Shown: positions 1 to 11,502, counted from the first letter of the stretch. The stretch: 64,000 bases of DNA from Paraspadella gotoi (GCA_051294375.1 CM119270.1:19347572-19411571), one strand, 5' to 3'. Notes: generated from the sequence alone by a model not told the origin. Made by a program: numbers and translations.

Positions 1-360
1 GAGGCGTCAAGTTGAAAAATGTCGACCGAACGTGAGAGTGAAGAGAGAGAGACGTTGAGGAGAGAGAGGTTGTGGAGAGAGAGGATGAGGAAAGAGAGGT
101 TAAGGAGAGAGAGTATGAGGAGAGAGAGGATGAGGAGAAAGAGAAGGAGGTGAGGGAAAGGGAATAGTAGATAAGGGAAAAGATGAGAAAGGAAATAAAG
201 AGAAAGAAATAAAAAAGGAAAAAGGAAAAAAGAAAATTAAAAGAAGAAGGAACCGGAAAAAATGGGAAAAGTTTACCAGTGGATATCGAATCCCATTGTT
301 TTAATTTCATCAATTTATTAATATTATAACAAATTTTAAAAAAGATATCCATTGAATTAA

Positions 361-540
361 TGAAATTGATACAACCAATGAAAAAACTATCCATTCATTT
401 AATAAATAAGCTATCGTGCCCCTGATTTTGGACAGGCTTTGTTGGTTCCTGCAGGTCCCTGCAAGCTTTTAATCAAGACTCTCTCACAGTCTTGTGTAAT
501 CAATCCCAGAGTACCTGGCTTTCCTATCAATGAAGTGATT
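361..540 (+). repeat. Interspersed repeat family R1, copy 1
   Basis: Shares with 12112-12322 the blocks ACAACCAATRWAAAAA, ATCCATTCATTTAATAAATA, AGCTATC, CTTTGGACAGGCTTTG, AATCAAGACTCTCTCACAGT and CCAGAGTACCTGGCTT. About 180-215 bp, no ORF. Non-autonomous mobile element is the likely origin; class unknown. Confidence 0.75.
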
Positions 541-1897
541 ATATTATTATTATTATTATTATTATAATATTAATATGCGAGACAAAAACAGAAGAATCAT
601 AGAAAGATAAAAATATTGGAAGAGAAAGCTCAAAGGTGAAATCTCTCTCTCTCTCTTTCCCTATAAACAGTAAGAGAAGCGGGGGCATCAGGCGGAATCG
701 GGAGGCATCAGGTGGCATCAGGTGGCATCAAACGGCATCAGGATAGAGAGAGAGATAATCAGCAGGCGAGGAGAGGAAACGAACGACCTCATGCGGCGAG
801 AAAAAACGAATCGATTTTCGGTGACGAATTTTCAGCCAAAATTCATTCAAAGCTCAAGTTTTTTTTTCTTTTTTTTCTTTCTTTTTTTTTTTTTGATTTG
901 AAATCTTTTTTGTTCTTCGCCGGCAGATTATTTGTTCCTGTCGTCGTCGTCGTCGTCGTCGTCGTCTTTTGTTAGAAATCAGCCTTTTATTTCGCTTTTT
1001 TGCCAAATTTGACAAAAATGAAAAGGGCAGGGGAAAACAGGGGAGAAAAGGGGAGAAAAGGGAAAGGACTTGATTGGGGAGGAACGAAAAGGAAAGGAAA
1101 GGAAAGAAAAGAAAAAAAAGGAAAGAAAAGAAAAGGAAAGGAAAATGAGAAACGAAGAAAAAGAAAGGAAGGGGATAAGTTAAAGATTTTTCGAAGAACC
1201 GCAGTTGAAGAGTTTTACTTGGCGTAAGGTAATCTTTTCTGTAATGCAGATATGGAATATGGCAAAGCGCATTAAAACGCTAGGGTAAGTCGAATCACGA
1301 ATAAAATGTAAAAAATATGGGTGAGTAACGCCCCTTGAAAGGCGAGGGGTAAGGACGGGCGAGGTGAGTCCTTCGAATAAACGGGACGGAAATCCTTCGC
1401 GCCTGAATTTCTGAGTTGAAGAAATGAATCGTGAATTTTATTTCATCGATCCAAAGATGAAAAGAAGAAAATATTTTTTATCTCGAGTCACAGAAAAAAA
1501 GGCTCACGTTTCACGGGCGAAGGTTTTGTGTCGTCACGTTATATGCTGCAGTCGAGAGCCTCTTGCCGCAGTTGCTGTCAACGATATTGCCGCATTAGAG
1601 GAGCTTCTAAGGGAGATTTAAGGGGAGAGTATCCTTCGTAAGCCTTTGCTCAAACAATTAGTTTATAGAAACCAATTTTAAGCGACAACAAGAAATAATA
1701 AAAACTTATTCCTCGATTTTGAAAAGAAATTTGAGCAATGTTCTTGTATGAATCAGACCGTTACGATGTACAGTAAAAAGGCTTAATACCATGAAATTGG
1801 AAGCCTTAATATGTTTGAATATTCACTTGTTTGTATGTTTACTAGAGTGTACTGTCATTTACGAAAGAAAAAAATAAGTTGAAATTTACAGCTAAAC

Positions 1898-1903
1898 TTT
1901 ATT
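1898..1903 (-). terminator. Candidate poly(A) signal of the calmodulin-like gene
   Basis: AATAAA on the minus strand about 230 bases past the stop codon, beyond a (CT)n tract that would lie in the 3' UTR. Only the hexamer is seen; no cleavage site can be verified. Confidence 0.35.
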
Positions 1904-1957
1904 GTGTCATTAACTAAGAATATCATTTTCCAAAAAAAAGTAAAAAGAAAAAATATT

Positions 1958-2092
<135 letters not shown>

Positions 2093-2131
2093 AGAGAGAG
2101 AGAGAGGAGCCTCCACGCCCAGTCCTCTCCT

Positions 2132-2287
2132 TCATTTCTTTTTGCCTCCTTTTCCTCCGCCGCCGCGGCCGCCGCCTCCGCCGCCGGCGGTCTCCGCAGC
2201 TGGACCATAGCTGCCCTCGACGACCTGAACACCTCCGCCGGTCATCATCTCCACGAACTCGTTGAAGTCTATGATGCCGTTTCCGTC
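2132..2287 (-). CDS. Calmodulin-like gene, exon 5 (residues 177-227, EF loop 4 and Gly tail)
   Basis: Acceptor AAATCCAG|GACGGA. Completes loop 4 ([12 protein letters not shown]), then FVEMM as in calmodulin, then a 36-residue tail rich in Gly with a terminal KKK. The stop codon is TGA at 2132-2134. The tail codons form a GGC/GGA run, possibly an expanded trinucleotide repeat that moved the stop. Confidence 0.9.
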   Translation of the reverse strand, partial: DGNGIIDFNEFVEMMTGGGVQVVEGSYGPAAETAGGGGGGRGGGGKGGKKK

Positions 2288-2299
2288 CTGGATTTATTG

Positions 2300-2377
<78 letters not shown>

Positions 2378-3043
2378 CGATTGATTGATTGATTGATTGA
2401 TTATATGAAAAATATGTTTGATAAATCGTAATAGGTTGATTGAAGGATCGATTAACTGATTGTTTGATTAATTAATTAATAATTAATCATTGAATTGACT
2501 GATCTAGTAAATAATCGTTTAACGTATTAATTGATTGTTTTATTACTAGATTGTTTGGTTTATTGATTGATTGATTTATTGATTTATTGACTGATGGATC
2601 GAATAATTTAATGATTGGTTTATTGATTGATTGATTGGCCGATTCTTCCACCTTGTCCGCCTCTCTTATCATCTCTTCAACTTCTTCGTCGGTCAAAACT
2701 TCGCCCAGCGTCGTCATCACGTGACGCAATTCCTCTGCGCTGAATCAGGAGATGAATTCGGAAATGAATGCGAGGAATGAGGAGATGAATGCGGAGACGA
2801 ATGAGGAGATGAATGCGGAGATGAATGCGAAGAGAAATATCGACAGGAGAATGAATGTGAATTGTGTTATGGTGGAATGAGACTTTAAATATAAGTCGAT
2901 TATTCAAAATATGAGAAATTTATTTAAAAAATATTAAGTTTGATACATAAAATAGTAAGTTTGAATATCAGAGCGAAATTGAAAAAAAACCCTGGTTTCC
3001 TCAAAAAATGCCTCATTGCCAACCATCGCTCCCAATTGTACTT

Positions 3044-3075
<32 letters not shown>

Positions 3076-5087
3076 CTACATCAACAACAACGACGACGAC
3101 GACAACAACAACCCTACCTGATGTATCCGTCTCCGTCCTGATCGAAAATCTTAAAAGCCTCACGAAGTTCGTCCACAGAATCCACTTCCTTCAACTTCTT
3201 CGCCATCATCGCCAGGAAGGCGTCGAAGTCGATGTAGCCCTGACCCGTCTCGTCTGCTTCGTTCACCATGTCTCTTGTGGGGTTTTTTTTTGGGGGGGGA
3301 AGTGATTGTTTGATTGGTTTATTTATTCGAGTGATTGAGAGAATGATTGATTGATTGGCGGATTGATTCGAGTGATTGAGAGAATGATTGATTGATTGGC
3401 GGATTGATTCGAGTGTTTGAAGGAATTGATTGATTGGATTGGATTGATTTGAGGCAGTGATTTTGATTTGAGTATTTTCAACAATGAAATTGAAACTTAA
3501 ATAACTATTATTTCTTTTTTTCCCACTGATAAATATGAAACACTCTTTCTTTAAAAAAACGGTTGGCTATAGTTATCTTCTCCTTATAACATAGAACTCA
3601 TGAAATTTCTATGCTTTCAAAATACGGTAAGACATGATTTCTTTTACGACAATCATTCTAATTACGGTATCTGCCATAACTAAGATGAAACTAAAACGAT
3701 TTTTCATGGTAAGGGGAACTTTTTAAAGATTAAATTGCTCGTCAGATCTATCGCGTTTTTTAGATATACTACTGCTTAGGCAAAACAATGGCACGGTATA
3801 TTTTAAAACTGTTTTCCTTTTTTTATCCACTATTTTTTTCTCTCTTGAACCTTCTCTCTGTCTCTTTCTTTTTCTCTCTGTCTTTCTCTCCCTTTCTACT
3901 ACTTTTCTGTCCTCATATTTCTCTGTGTCATCCCTTTTTTCTTCCTTAACCTTTATTTCCCTTCCTATCAATCTCTGTTTTTCTCTCCTCTCTGATTCTC
4001 TTTCTTCCCTGTTTTCTTATCTTTTCTTTTCTCTCAATTGTTCTCGTTTCCCCCCTTCTCCCCCATATATTAATTTCTTTCCACTCTTTTTCCCTCTCCC
4101 TTCAATTTTTTTCACCCATTCTCTCTCTTCTCTCATTCTTTTTCTCATTCTTACAATGTAAGAAAAAAAATCTAGGGTAGTGTATGATTTTAGCGGAAGT
4201 TTGGTTGCCAAGCAGATTTAAAAAATCGACAGATTTTTGCGGAAATTTTTTCCGCAAAACCTGTCGATTGAGAGAAATTAATCTGCTGACGCTTCCCCTT
4301 TCAATAAAAGAAGGCGGTTTTTTTTAATTCGTCAACTTTAGTATGTTTCTCAGCTATTAAAACTATAAAATAATTCAAAAACCGAGTTTTAGTTCAAATA
4401 AAACGCTCCTCACAAATCCTCACAAATTAAAAGTAGGCTTAAAATTTTTTTTTCCAGCTAAAGTATTAAATATTTTGCCCTAATTTTTTAGGTACCAGAA
4501 GCACCAACAATGGGGAATATTTGATTAGAATTGTGGACATTTTGAAGTATTTTCGTTTAACAAATTGTAATAAAATGTAAAAATGTAAGTTTTTGACTAG
4601 TCAATTTAAAAATTAATTCATAGGCAAACAATAGATGATTAACATCAAATGAACCAACTCAGAGGTAAAGAAGATAAGAAGAACCCAAAGCCAGAGTAAA
4701 AAATTTTTCTTCAATGATCTTGGCATTCAAATCTCAACACAAAAGTCAAAATGGACAAAAATGGACATAATTTTTTTTATTAAAAATAGCAAAAAAGTCA
4801 TTGATTCTTAATTAGAAAATGCAGCAGAGGATTTCAATTAATCCGTAGTCTAGCCAACTTTGTCTTAGAGTTAAAATTTAATCATTTTTGTTGGTAATAT
4901 TCTAACAATATTGAAAAAAGTGTTTTTTTTTTGCTAAATTCCTAGATAGAAATCACTGCCTTGAATGATTGATTGATGGTTTCGATTTTTTGGGTTTCGT
5001 TTATTTAATTATTCAATGATTGATTGACTGATTTGTTCCTTCAATTATGGATGTGTTGATTTAATGATTAATTGATTGTTAATCAAT

Positions 5088-5119
<32 letters not shown>

Positions 5120-5813
5120 ATGAAAATAAACGCCGCCCCCCTCCCACTTTTACCTGAGCTCGGCTTCCGTCGGATTTTGACCCAATGACCTCATTACTGT
5201 CCCGAGTTCGACGGTCGTGATTCGTCCGTCGCCGTCTCGATCGAACAACTGAGAAAAATTAAAAGTGGGGGGAAGGAATCCGGAAGGTCGAGCGTTCGAA
5301 TCCATCCTGAGCAACGACCGAAGCGATAAAATAAAGAGACATGACAGAAAAAGACACGACATTGAATTGGCTGGCACCGACTGGCAGAAGGACAGACTGA
5401 TTGACGGAAAGAGACAAAGACAGACGGTTAAATAGACATAAACTCTGATATAATGTCAGACAAACGCAACAAATACTGATAAATCTAACTTTGTCCCGTT
5501 GAGTCGCGACTCATCGATGCCTTACAATGAGCTACATTCCATTCCAGTCGCTCGTCCGGGATCTCCTCTTCCTCACCCTTATCCTGCCTTACCCCAATCC
5601 TCTTCGCCTTACCCTCGACCTCACCTTAAAAGCCTCTCGAAATTCCCTGACTTGATCCGGCGAGAGTTCCTTGATCAGCTCCTGATGTTCCGCTCTCTTC
5701 TTCGCCCGCGGATCGTCGTGTTTCTTCGTCGGTTTCGGCGCTGGATTCGCGGCGCGTCGCGACGGCTGCGGGGGCTGCTGCGGGGGCTGAGGCTGCGGCG
5801 GCGGCGGCGGCAT
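2132..5813 (-). CDS. Calmodulin-like EF-hand protein (5 exons, 227 aa)
   Basis: Exons on the minus strand: 5625-5813, 5154-5248, 3118-3273, 2652-2739, 2132-2287. All four introns are GT-AG and the phases agree, giving 227 residues ending in TGA. Residues 1-45 are a Pro/Gln- then Lys-rich head; 46-191 align along their length with calmodulin (for example [16 protein letters not shown] and EEMIREAD); 192-227 are a Gly-rich tail ending KGGKKK. EF loops lie at 66-77, 102-113, 139-150 and 175-186. Loops 1, 3 and 4 keep Asp at position 1 and Glu at position 12. Loop 2 reads [12 protein letters not shown], lacking the acidic ligand at position 3 and the Glu at position 12, so it probably binds Ca2+ poorly or not at all. 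The start is the first ATG after an in-frame TAA just upstream. Conventional calmodulin is about 149 residues, so this is a diverged paralogue, presumably a Ca2+-dependent regulator with unknown partners. Exon structure is seen; role is inferred from the family. Confidence 0.9.
2288..2651 (-). repeat. Calmodulin-like intron 4, filled with (TTGA)n
   Basis: From about 2306 to 2402 the plus strand is an almost pure (TTGA)n/(GATT)n array; the remainder is degenerate TTGATT-type sequence. Similar GATT arrays sit in introns 2 (about 5085-5119) and elsewhere in the window. Confidence 0.85.
2652..2739 (-). CDS. Calmodulin-like gene, exon 4 (residues 147-176)
   Basis: Acceptor CTGATTCAG|CGCAGAG, donor GACAAG|GTGGAA, phase 0. 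Encodes [20 protein letters not shown] and EEMIREADK, the linker and entering helix of EF-hand 4. Confidence 0.9.
2746..2845. repeat. 12-bp tandem repeat in calmodulin-like intron 3
   Basis: Repeats of a GAGGAGATGAAT/GCGGAGATGAAT unit, about eight degenerate copies. It lies next to the exon 4 acceptor, inside intron 3, and has no coding continuity. Confidence 0.7.
3045..3108. repeat. (CAA)n/(CGA)n trinucleotide tract in intron 3
   Basis: AACAACAAC followed by ACGACGACG, immediately downstream of the exon 3 donor of the calmodulin-like gene. Confidence 0.85.
3118..3273 (-). CDS. Calmodulin-like gene, exon 3 (residues 95-147, EF loops 2 and 3)
   Basis: Acceptor CACAAG|AGACATG, donor ATCAG|GTAGGG. 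The acceptor is preceded by a C/A-rich run on the minus strand instead of a long pyrimidine tract, but the phase and the uninterrupted calmodulin alignment support it. It carries the degenerate second loop and the canonical third loop (DQDGDGYIS). Confidence 0.88.
3325..3425. repeat. ~49-bp direct repeat in intron 2
   Basis: GATTGATTCGAGTGATTGAG and the following AGAATGATTGATTGATTGGCG occur twice in succession, with a truncated third copy. Confidence 0.75.
4224..4269. repeat. Imperfect hairpin in intron 2
   Basis: Left arm AATCGACAGATTTTTGCGGA and right arm TCCGCAAAACCTGTCGATT are near-perfect inverted copies around a short T-rich loop. Weaker outer complementarity (CAGATT / AATCTG, GGAAG / CTTCC) extends it to about 4195-4308, as in a small fold-back element. 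Confidence 0.6.
5154..5248 (-). CDS. Calmodulin-like gene, exon 2 (residues 64-95, EF loop 1)
   Basis: Acceptor TTTCTCAG|TTG, donor CTCAG|GTAAAAG, phase 2. Encodes [20 protein letters not shown] and following residues: a canonical Ca2+ loop with Asp/Asp/Asp at positions 1, 3, 5 and Glu at 12. Confidence 0.9.
5625..5813 (-). CDS. Calmodulin-like gene, exon 1 (residues 1-63)
   Basis: Encodes [20 protein letters not shown], a basic linker, then the first helix of EF-hand 1 ([14 protein letters not shown]). Donor is AAG|GTGAGG, phase 0. A non-coding upstream exon cannot be excluded. Confidence 0.85.
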
Positions 5814-6420
5814 TTCCGGGAAATGACGAATGGACCGAGGGGATGCGAGGTTAGATTTGGTTGATGTGAGGGGCAGAAAAAAAAATAAGAAAAAAAAAGA
5901 AAGAAATTCTAATGTTTAAAAATCGTAAATATTTTGCATCGGCTAATTTGGAATTTTACGCTCGAGTTTTATTCGATTGCCGAGTAAAAAAAAAATTGTT
6001 TCGACGTATTGTGGTTTAATAATTGAATAGTTGAGTGGAAATTTATATTCATAAACTAATTATTTAACTACATTGTGTCCTTTGATCCGTTGACTTACTT
6101 TCTTTCAAATCCTTACCCTCCTTACAATTTCGAGCCCGAGAAAAACATCGAAAGGGAAAGTTAAATATCGAGCGTCGTAAGGAGATGAAGGCAAAAACCG
6201 AAGCAGAACGTCGATGCTGAATGCTGACGACAAATGCTGACGCCGAATGTCGATGCTGAATGTGTACGCCGACTCTAAAAGCCAATGCCGAAAGTCGATG
6301 CTAAATACCGAACCCTTATGCCATCGCCAAATACCCACACCAAATGCGAAATGCCGATGCTGAATGCCGACGCGAAATCCATTCAAAGTTTATCGTCCAT
6401 CGGAAAATCGTAAAAAAAAA
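5814..6420. other. Upstream flank of the calmodulin-like gene and 12-bp minisatellite
   Basis: 5814-6180 is A/T-rich unique sequence that may include the promoter; no clear TATA box is seen. 6190-6375 is a degenerate tandem array built on GATGCTGAATGC/CGAC units. It ends at a 25-N gap. Confidence 0.55.
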
Positions 6421-6445
6421 NNNNNNNNNNNNNNNNNNNNNNNNN
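6421..6445. other. Assembly gap (25 N)
   Basis: Run of 25 N just upstream of the duplicated 1.3-kb block. Confidence 0.99.
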
Positions 6446-6529
6446 AATGTTGCGTTCGTGAGATCCGTATGATCGTGAGACTTGATTCGTGAATCGTGAA
6501 GTGAATCCAAGATCGATTCTCACAAAAAA

Positions 6530-7832
6530 ACTCGATCTTAACAAGAAAAAAAATCACTTTTTGACAGAGAAAAGAAAAAGGAAATTAAACGTAGTTTTTT
6601 TATTCCTTATTTCAACCTTACTTTTTCCTTTTTTCTCCTTATTTCAAATCTTCCTCTTCCTTTTTTACTTCTCCATTTATTTCGGTATCCCATTTCGCTT
6701 CTTTTTTCTCCTCAATTATTGGCCTCAGAGAAACGACATCGCAAATTGACCTTTTCCCTTCCTTTCCCTTCTTTTCCCTTCTTTTCCCTTCTTTTCCCTT
6801 CTTTTCCCTTCTTTTCCCTTCTTTTCCCTTCTTTTGCCACTTTGCTTTTAAGACCTTCGTTTTGATATTGGGCATTTTAGTAGCTTTCTTATTTCTTCTT
6901 CTTTACCGATTATTTCTACATTGTTTTCAAATTTTATATTGTGTTATAACTTACAACAACGTAAGCTTACTCTTTATCTTTATTCTCTCCTTCCAAACAA
7001 AGCGTTCCCCCCCTCCCTTACCCCCTCCACTCCCCCCTCCACTCCCCCCCTCCACTCTCCCCCTCCACTCCCCCCCCACTTTTCTTCCCGATTCCCAACA
7101 TAAAAAAGTAAATAAATATAACATATAAATATTTTCGCAATAAAACTTCCTCCTTCCCCGGGCGGCCGAGCTACTCCCCCCCTTGCCCCCCCCCTAAGCG
7201 AAACGGCGAAGGATTTTTCTGACGTCGAATTTTTCGGTTCGAAGGGAAAAAAAATCGGCGTCGGATTTATGGCCAAAGGACCTGCGTTTATCGCCGCCAG
7301 GGGGACGTGGGGTGGGGCAGGGGGAGAAAACATGGAAGGAAAAAATGGAAAGAGAGAAAATGGAGAGAATGAATAATGGGATGAAAGAAAAGGGGAAAGA
7401 AAATGGAAAGAATGAAATGGAGAAGAAAGAAGACTAAGTATGACTGAAGATTAGAAAAATGAACAATGTTAAAAACACCGAAGTAAAACGAAAAGATTAT
7501 GATTGATTGATTCAAGAAAATAACGAAAAATACAAAAAAAGCAATAACAATAGTATATATAATTTATATATTATATTATTATATATTTAATATTTATATT
7601 TATATTTATTTATTTTATATTTTTTTTATTATTTATATTATATTATAAACGCGGAGAGAAACGCATAGACGCGATAAGAAAAAATCTCGAATACGAAAAA
7701 GGAATATAAAGTCAAGTCACAAAAAAAATATACGAGGAAGGAGCTTTGCAGAATAAACGACGACAACGACAACAACAACAACAACAACAACAACCACAGA
7801 AGAGTCGGAAACGCAGAAACTGCGACTACTAT
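6530..7832. repeat. 1.3-kb tandem block, copy 1
   Basis: Begins ATCTTAACAAGAAAAAAAAT and ends GAAACTGCGACTAC. It contains a (TTCCC/TTTCCCTTC)n run, CCCCTCCACT repeats, a GC-rich segment around 7150-7320, an AT-rich (TATATTT)n stretch and a (CAA)n run. Nearly identical to 7833-9143 apart from small indels. No convincing coding exon. Confidence 0.9.
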
Positions 7833-9143
7833 CTTAACAAGAAAAAAAAATCACTTTTTGACGAGAAAAGGAAAAGGAAATTAAACGTAGTTTTTTTATT
7901 CCTTATTTCAACCTTCCTTTTCCTTTTTTTCTCCTTATTTCAAATCTTCCTCTTCCTTTTTTACTTCTCCATTTATTTCGTATCCCATTTCGCCTTCTTT
8001 TTTTCCCTCAATTATTGGCCTCAGAGAAACGACATCGCAATTGACCTTTCCCTTCCTTTCCCTTCTTTTCCCTTCTTTTCCCTTCTTTTCCCTTCTTTTC
8101 CCTTCTTTTCCCTTCTTTTCCCTTCTTTTCCACTTTGCTTTTAAGACCTTCGTTTTGATATTGGGCATTTTAGTAGCTTTCTTATTTCTTCTTCCCTTTA
8201 CCAATTCATTTCTACATTGTTTTCAAATTTTATATTGTGTTATAACTTACAACAACGTAAGCTTACCTTCTTATCTTATATCTCTCCTTCCAAACAAAGC
8301 GTTCCCCCCCTCCCTTACGCCCCTCCACTCCCCCCTCCACTCCCCCCCTCCACTCTCCCCCTCCACTCCCCCCCCACTTTTTCCATTACCCCACACCAAC
8401 AAAAATAAATAAATATAACATATAAATATTTTCGCAATAAAACTTCCTCCTTCCCCGGGCGGCCGAGCTACTCCCCCCTGCCCCCCCCCTAAGCGAAACG
8501 GCGAAGGATTTTTCTGACGTCGAATTTTTCGGTTCGAAGGGAAAAAAAATCGGCGTCGGATTTATGGCCAAAGGACCTGCGTTTATCGCCGCCAGGGGGA
8601 CGTGGGGGTGGGGCAGGGGGAGAAAAATGGAAGGAAAAAAATGGAAAGAGAGAAAATGGAGAGAATGAATAATGGGATGAAAGAAAAGGGGAAAGAAAAT
8701 GGAAAGAATGAAATGGAGAAAGAAAGAACTAAGTATGACTGAAGATTAGGAAAAAATGAACAATGTTAAAAACACCGAAGTAAAACGAAAAGATTATTGA
8801 TTGATTGATTCAAGAAAATAACGAAAAATACAAAAAAAGCAATAAAAATAGTATATATAATTTATATATTATATTATTTATATTTATATTATATTATTTA
8901 TATTTATATTTATATTTAATTTATATTTTATATTTTTTTATATTTATATTATATTATAAACGCGGAGAGAAACGCATAGACGCGATAAGAAAAAATCTCG
9001 AATACGAAAAAGGAATATAAAGTCAAGTCACAAAAAAAATATACGAGGAAGGAGCTTTGCAGAATAAACGACGACAACGACAACAACAACAACAACAACA
9101 ACAACCACAGAAGAGTCGGAAACGCAGAAACTGCGACTACAAA
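7833..9143. repeat. 1.3-kb tandem block, copy 2
   Basis: Directly follows copy 1 and repeats it in the same order. Differences are mostly one- or two-base indels in homopolymers and in the AT-rich run, which fits either a recent tandem duplication or an unmerged contig overlap. Confidence 0.9.
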
Positions 9144-11127
9144 ATAAACGACTACAACAACGACAACAACAACAACAACGACAACAAAAGAAACATTCGT
9201 TCGCTCAATGCGTTTTCTTCGCTAATGTCCCCGTCGCTTCGCGAACTGCCCTCGCCGTTAGACGGCGTGTGAGAGAGGAGGAGAGAGAGAGCAGACGAGT
9301 CGAGAGGAGTGGAGAGAGAGATTTCGAAGAGAGGAGATGAGACGAGATGAGAGGTGGATGAGAGAGGAGATGAGGAGGAGAGAGAGAGACGTAGAGAGGA
9401 GGTCGTTTCATTCAAAGTCTCCTCCTTCGTCTCCTTTTCGCCTTTTTTTTCCTTCTTTTTCCTCCGGTCAAAAAAACGGGAACACGCCACGCCCACTTAA
9501 GCAGCGTCGAGTCTCCCTTATGACGTCACCTCACGAGTTTCACGGGCGTCAAAATTTTTGGGAAATCCCGCGTGGGGGTCGTTTTCGGGGACGCCCTGAC
9601 CGTCACGGGCGTTGACAAATGGCTGAGAGTAGGATAGGGAGGAAAGGAGAGAGTAAAGAGGAGGAAAGGAGAGAGGAAAAAGAGGAAAGAAGGGAGGAAA
9701 GAGGTAGAAAGGATTGAGGAAAGGGAGGAAAGGAACTTAAAATCTGGAACACTCTAATAACCGGAGATCCTCTCAACAACCGGGGTCTCCAAGCAACCGG
9801 GGACTCGTGGTTTTTTTTGTTTTGTTTTGGTCGTCGACGTCATTAGCCTTCGCGACGAAAGAGTAATTGTCGCCAGTCGCCAGGCGTCAGGCGTCGCCAT
9901 GCGTCGGGAGGCGTCAGGCGTCGTTTACGTCCGATGTTGTGATGTTTACGTTGCTTGGCGGTGAGGCGGTGAGGCGGTGAGGCGATGAGGTCGGTGTGAG
10001 ACTGTGAATGTTTGTGGTCGGGAATTGAAGGAAATCATTCGATACGATGGATGAAGCAGAAAAAAAAAAGTCGAACCGATAAATCTAACAATCACGATCT
10101 AACAAATTCACAAAGTAACCAATATATATATATACTTCTATCCTCGAAGAGAGGAAAGAACCAGCCAACCAATTCACCCCATCAGACCAACCAACTAGTC
10201 AATTATACGAACAAACTAATTCCCAACCTAAATATATATTTAAAATTATTAATTTCCTTTTTATTAAATTGACATCGAGGATTCACGCGTGAAACGTTTT
10301 TCTCTCACTGAATGTGTCAGTGATTCTGCGCCACTAGAAATGGCGTCTTGTCACGGAATTGACGTTGCGCCACGTGAGACTAATGGAATCTCGAGGGGAA
10401 AATGAAGGCTGGAATCCGTTTCGCGTAAAGTCAAGGCCGTTGTTGTCGTTATTGTCGTCGTCGTCGTTGTTGTCGTCGTCGTTGTCGTCCCCCTTTGGTT
10501 TTAAATAATGGAAAAGGAGTAAACAAGAATATAAAAAAAATTGAGGGCGAAAAGAATTTAGAGAAAAGGATGTAATAAATAACATCAATAAAAAAGAACT
10601 ATAAAAAAATAAAAACCGAAACGAAAATCAATAAATTTAAAATAAAAGAAATATATATATTGTTAAAAAAAGAGTTTGAAATCGTAAAAATGAGAATTCA
10701 AGGAGATTTCTTGTCAAATTCTCTTCTTTGTCCTTCGGCTTCTGTTGGTAGAAAGAAGTGGAAATAAGCTGATAGAAAAGGAAATGAGTGGATGGTAGTG
10801 GAAAAAAATGGAAAGAAGTGGAAAAAAGTGAAAGTAAAGTGAAAATTTCGAAAAAAGAAAAATGAGGATAAAATGGAAAGAAGTAGAAATTAGTGGAAAA
10901 AAAAGTGCAAAGACAAATATTCAAAGGATCGGAATGAATTGGAAAAAAAGAAGGTATGGAAAGAATAGGAAAGAAGGGGAAAAAACTCAGAAGAAATGGA
11001 AAAAACGGGTGGAGATATAAGAGTGAAAAGAAAATGTGGGGGAAGATTTAAGGGCAGAAAATAGAAAAACCAATTTGGGATTAAATTATGACGAGTAAAA
11101 AAAATCCTTGCGAGTTTCGAAATTGAA

Positions 11128-11130
<3 letters not shown>
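9144..11130. other. Gene-less stretch 9.1-11.1 kb
   Basis: Holds (AAC/GAC)n at 9144-9187, a GA/GAGATGA-rich block at 9270-9400, a GC-richer segment at 9480-9620 without splice-supported exon, a run of GGCGTC/GGCGGTGA units at 9875-9990, (GTC)n at 10440-10490, and A/G-rich low-complexity sequence to 11090. No gene recognised. Confidence 0.55.

Positions 11131-11215
<85 letters not shown>
11131..11215. repeat. (GA)n microsatellite
   Basis: About 85 bp of uninterrupted AG dinucleotides. Confidence 0.98.
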
Positions 11216-11221
<6 letters not shown>

Positions 11222-11380
11222 ATACAGAAAGTACAACCAGACGTAACAGATGAACACCAGAACGACGACGCCGCCGACGACGCCGACGACGACGACGACG
11301 ATGAAGACGAAGTTAATCGTTTCTTGATGACGTCACGGGATTTTTTTTTTAAGTCTAAACGCGAGAAACCGGAAGACGAT

Positions 11381-11502
11381 GGCGCCACCGGGACGAAATC
11401 ACTGCGCCACCAGAACGAGATCTCCGCGTCACCAGAACCGGAACTGTGTGCCGCCAAGACGAGATCTCTGCGCCACCGAAAGGAAATCTTTGCGCCACTC
11501 CT
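11381..11502. repeat. ~22-bp minisatellite (GCGCCACCAGAACGAGATCTC type)
   Basis: About five to six degenerate units starting GCGCCACC or GCGTCACC, each carrying ACGARATCT or a variant. The plus-strand reading frame is open across it, but composition rather than a domain explains that. Confidence 0.7.

Noticed and set aside
1424-1621. 65-codon ORF MNREFYFIDPKMKRRKYF
   Set aside because: Too short, no domain, no splice sites; about what chance gives in this sequence.
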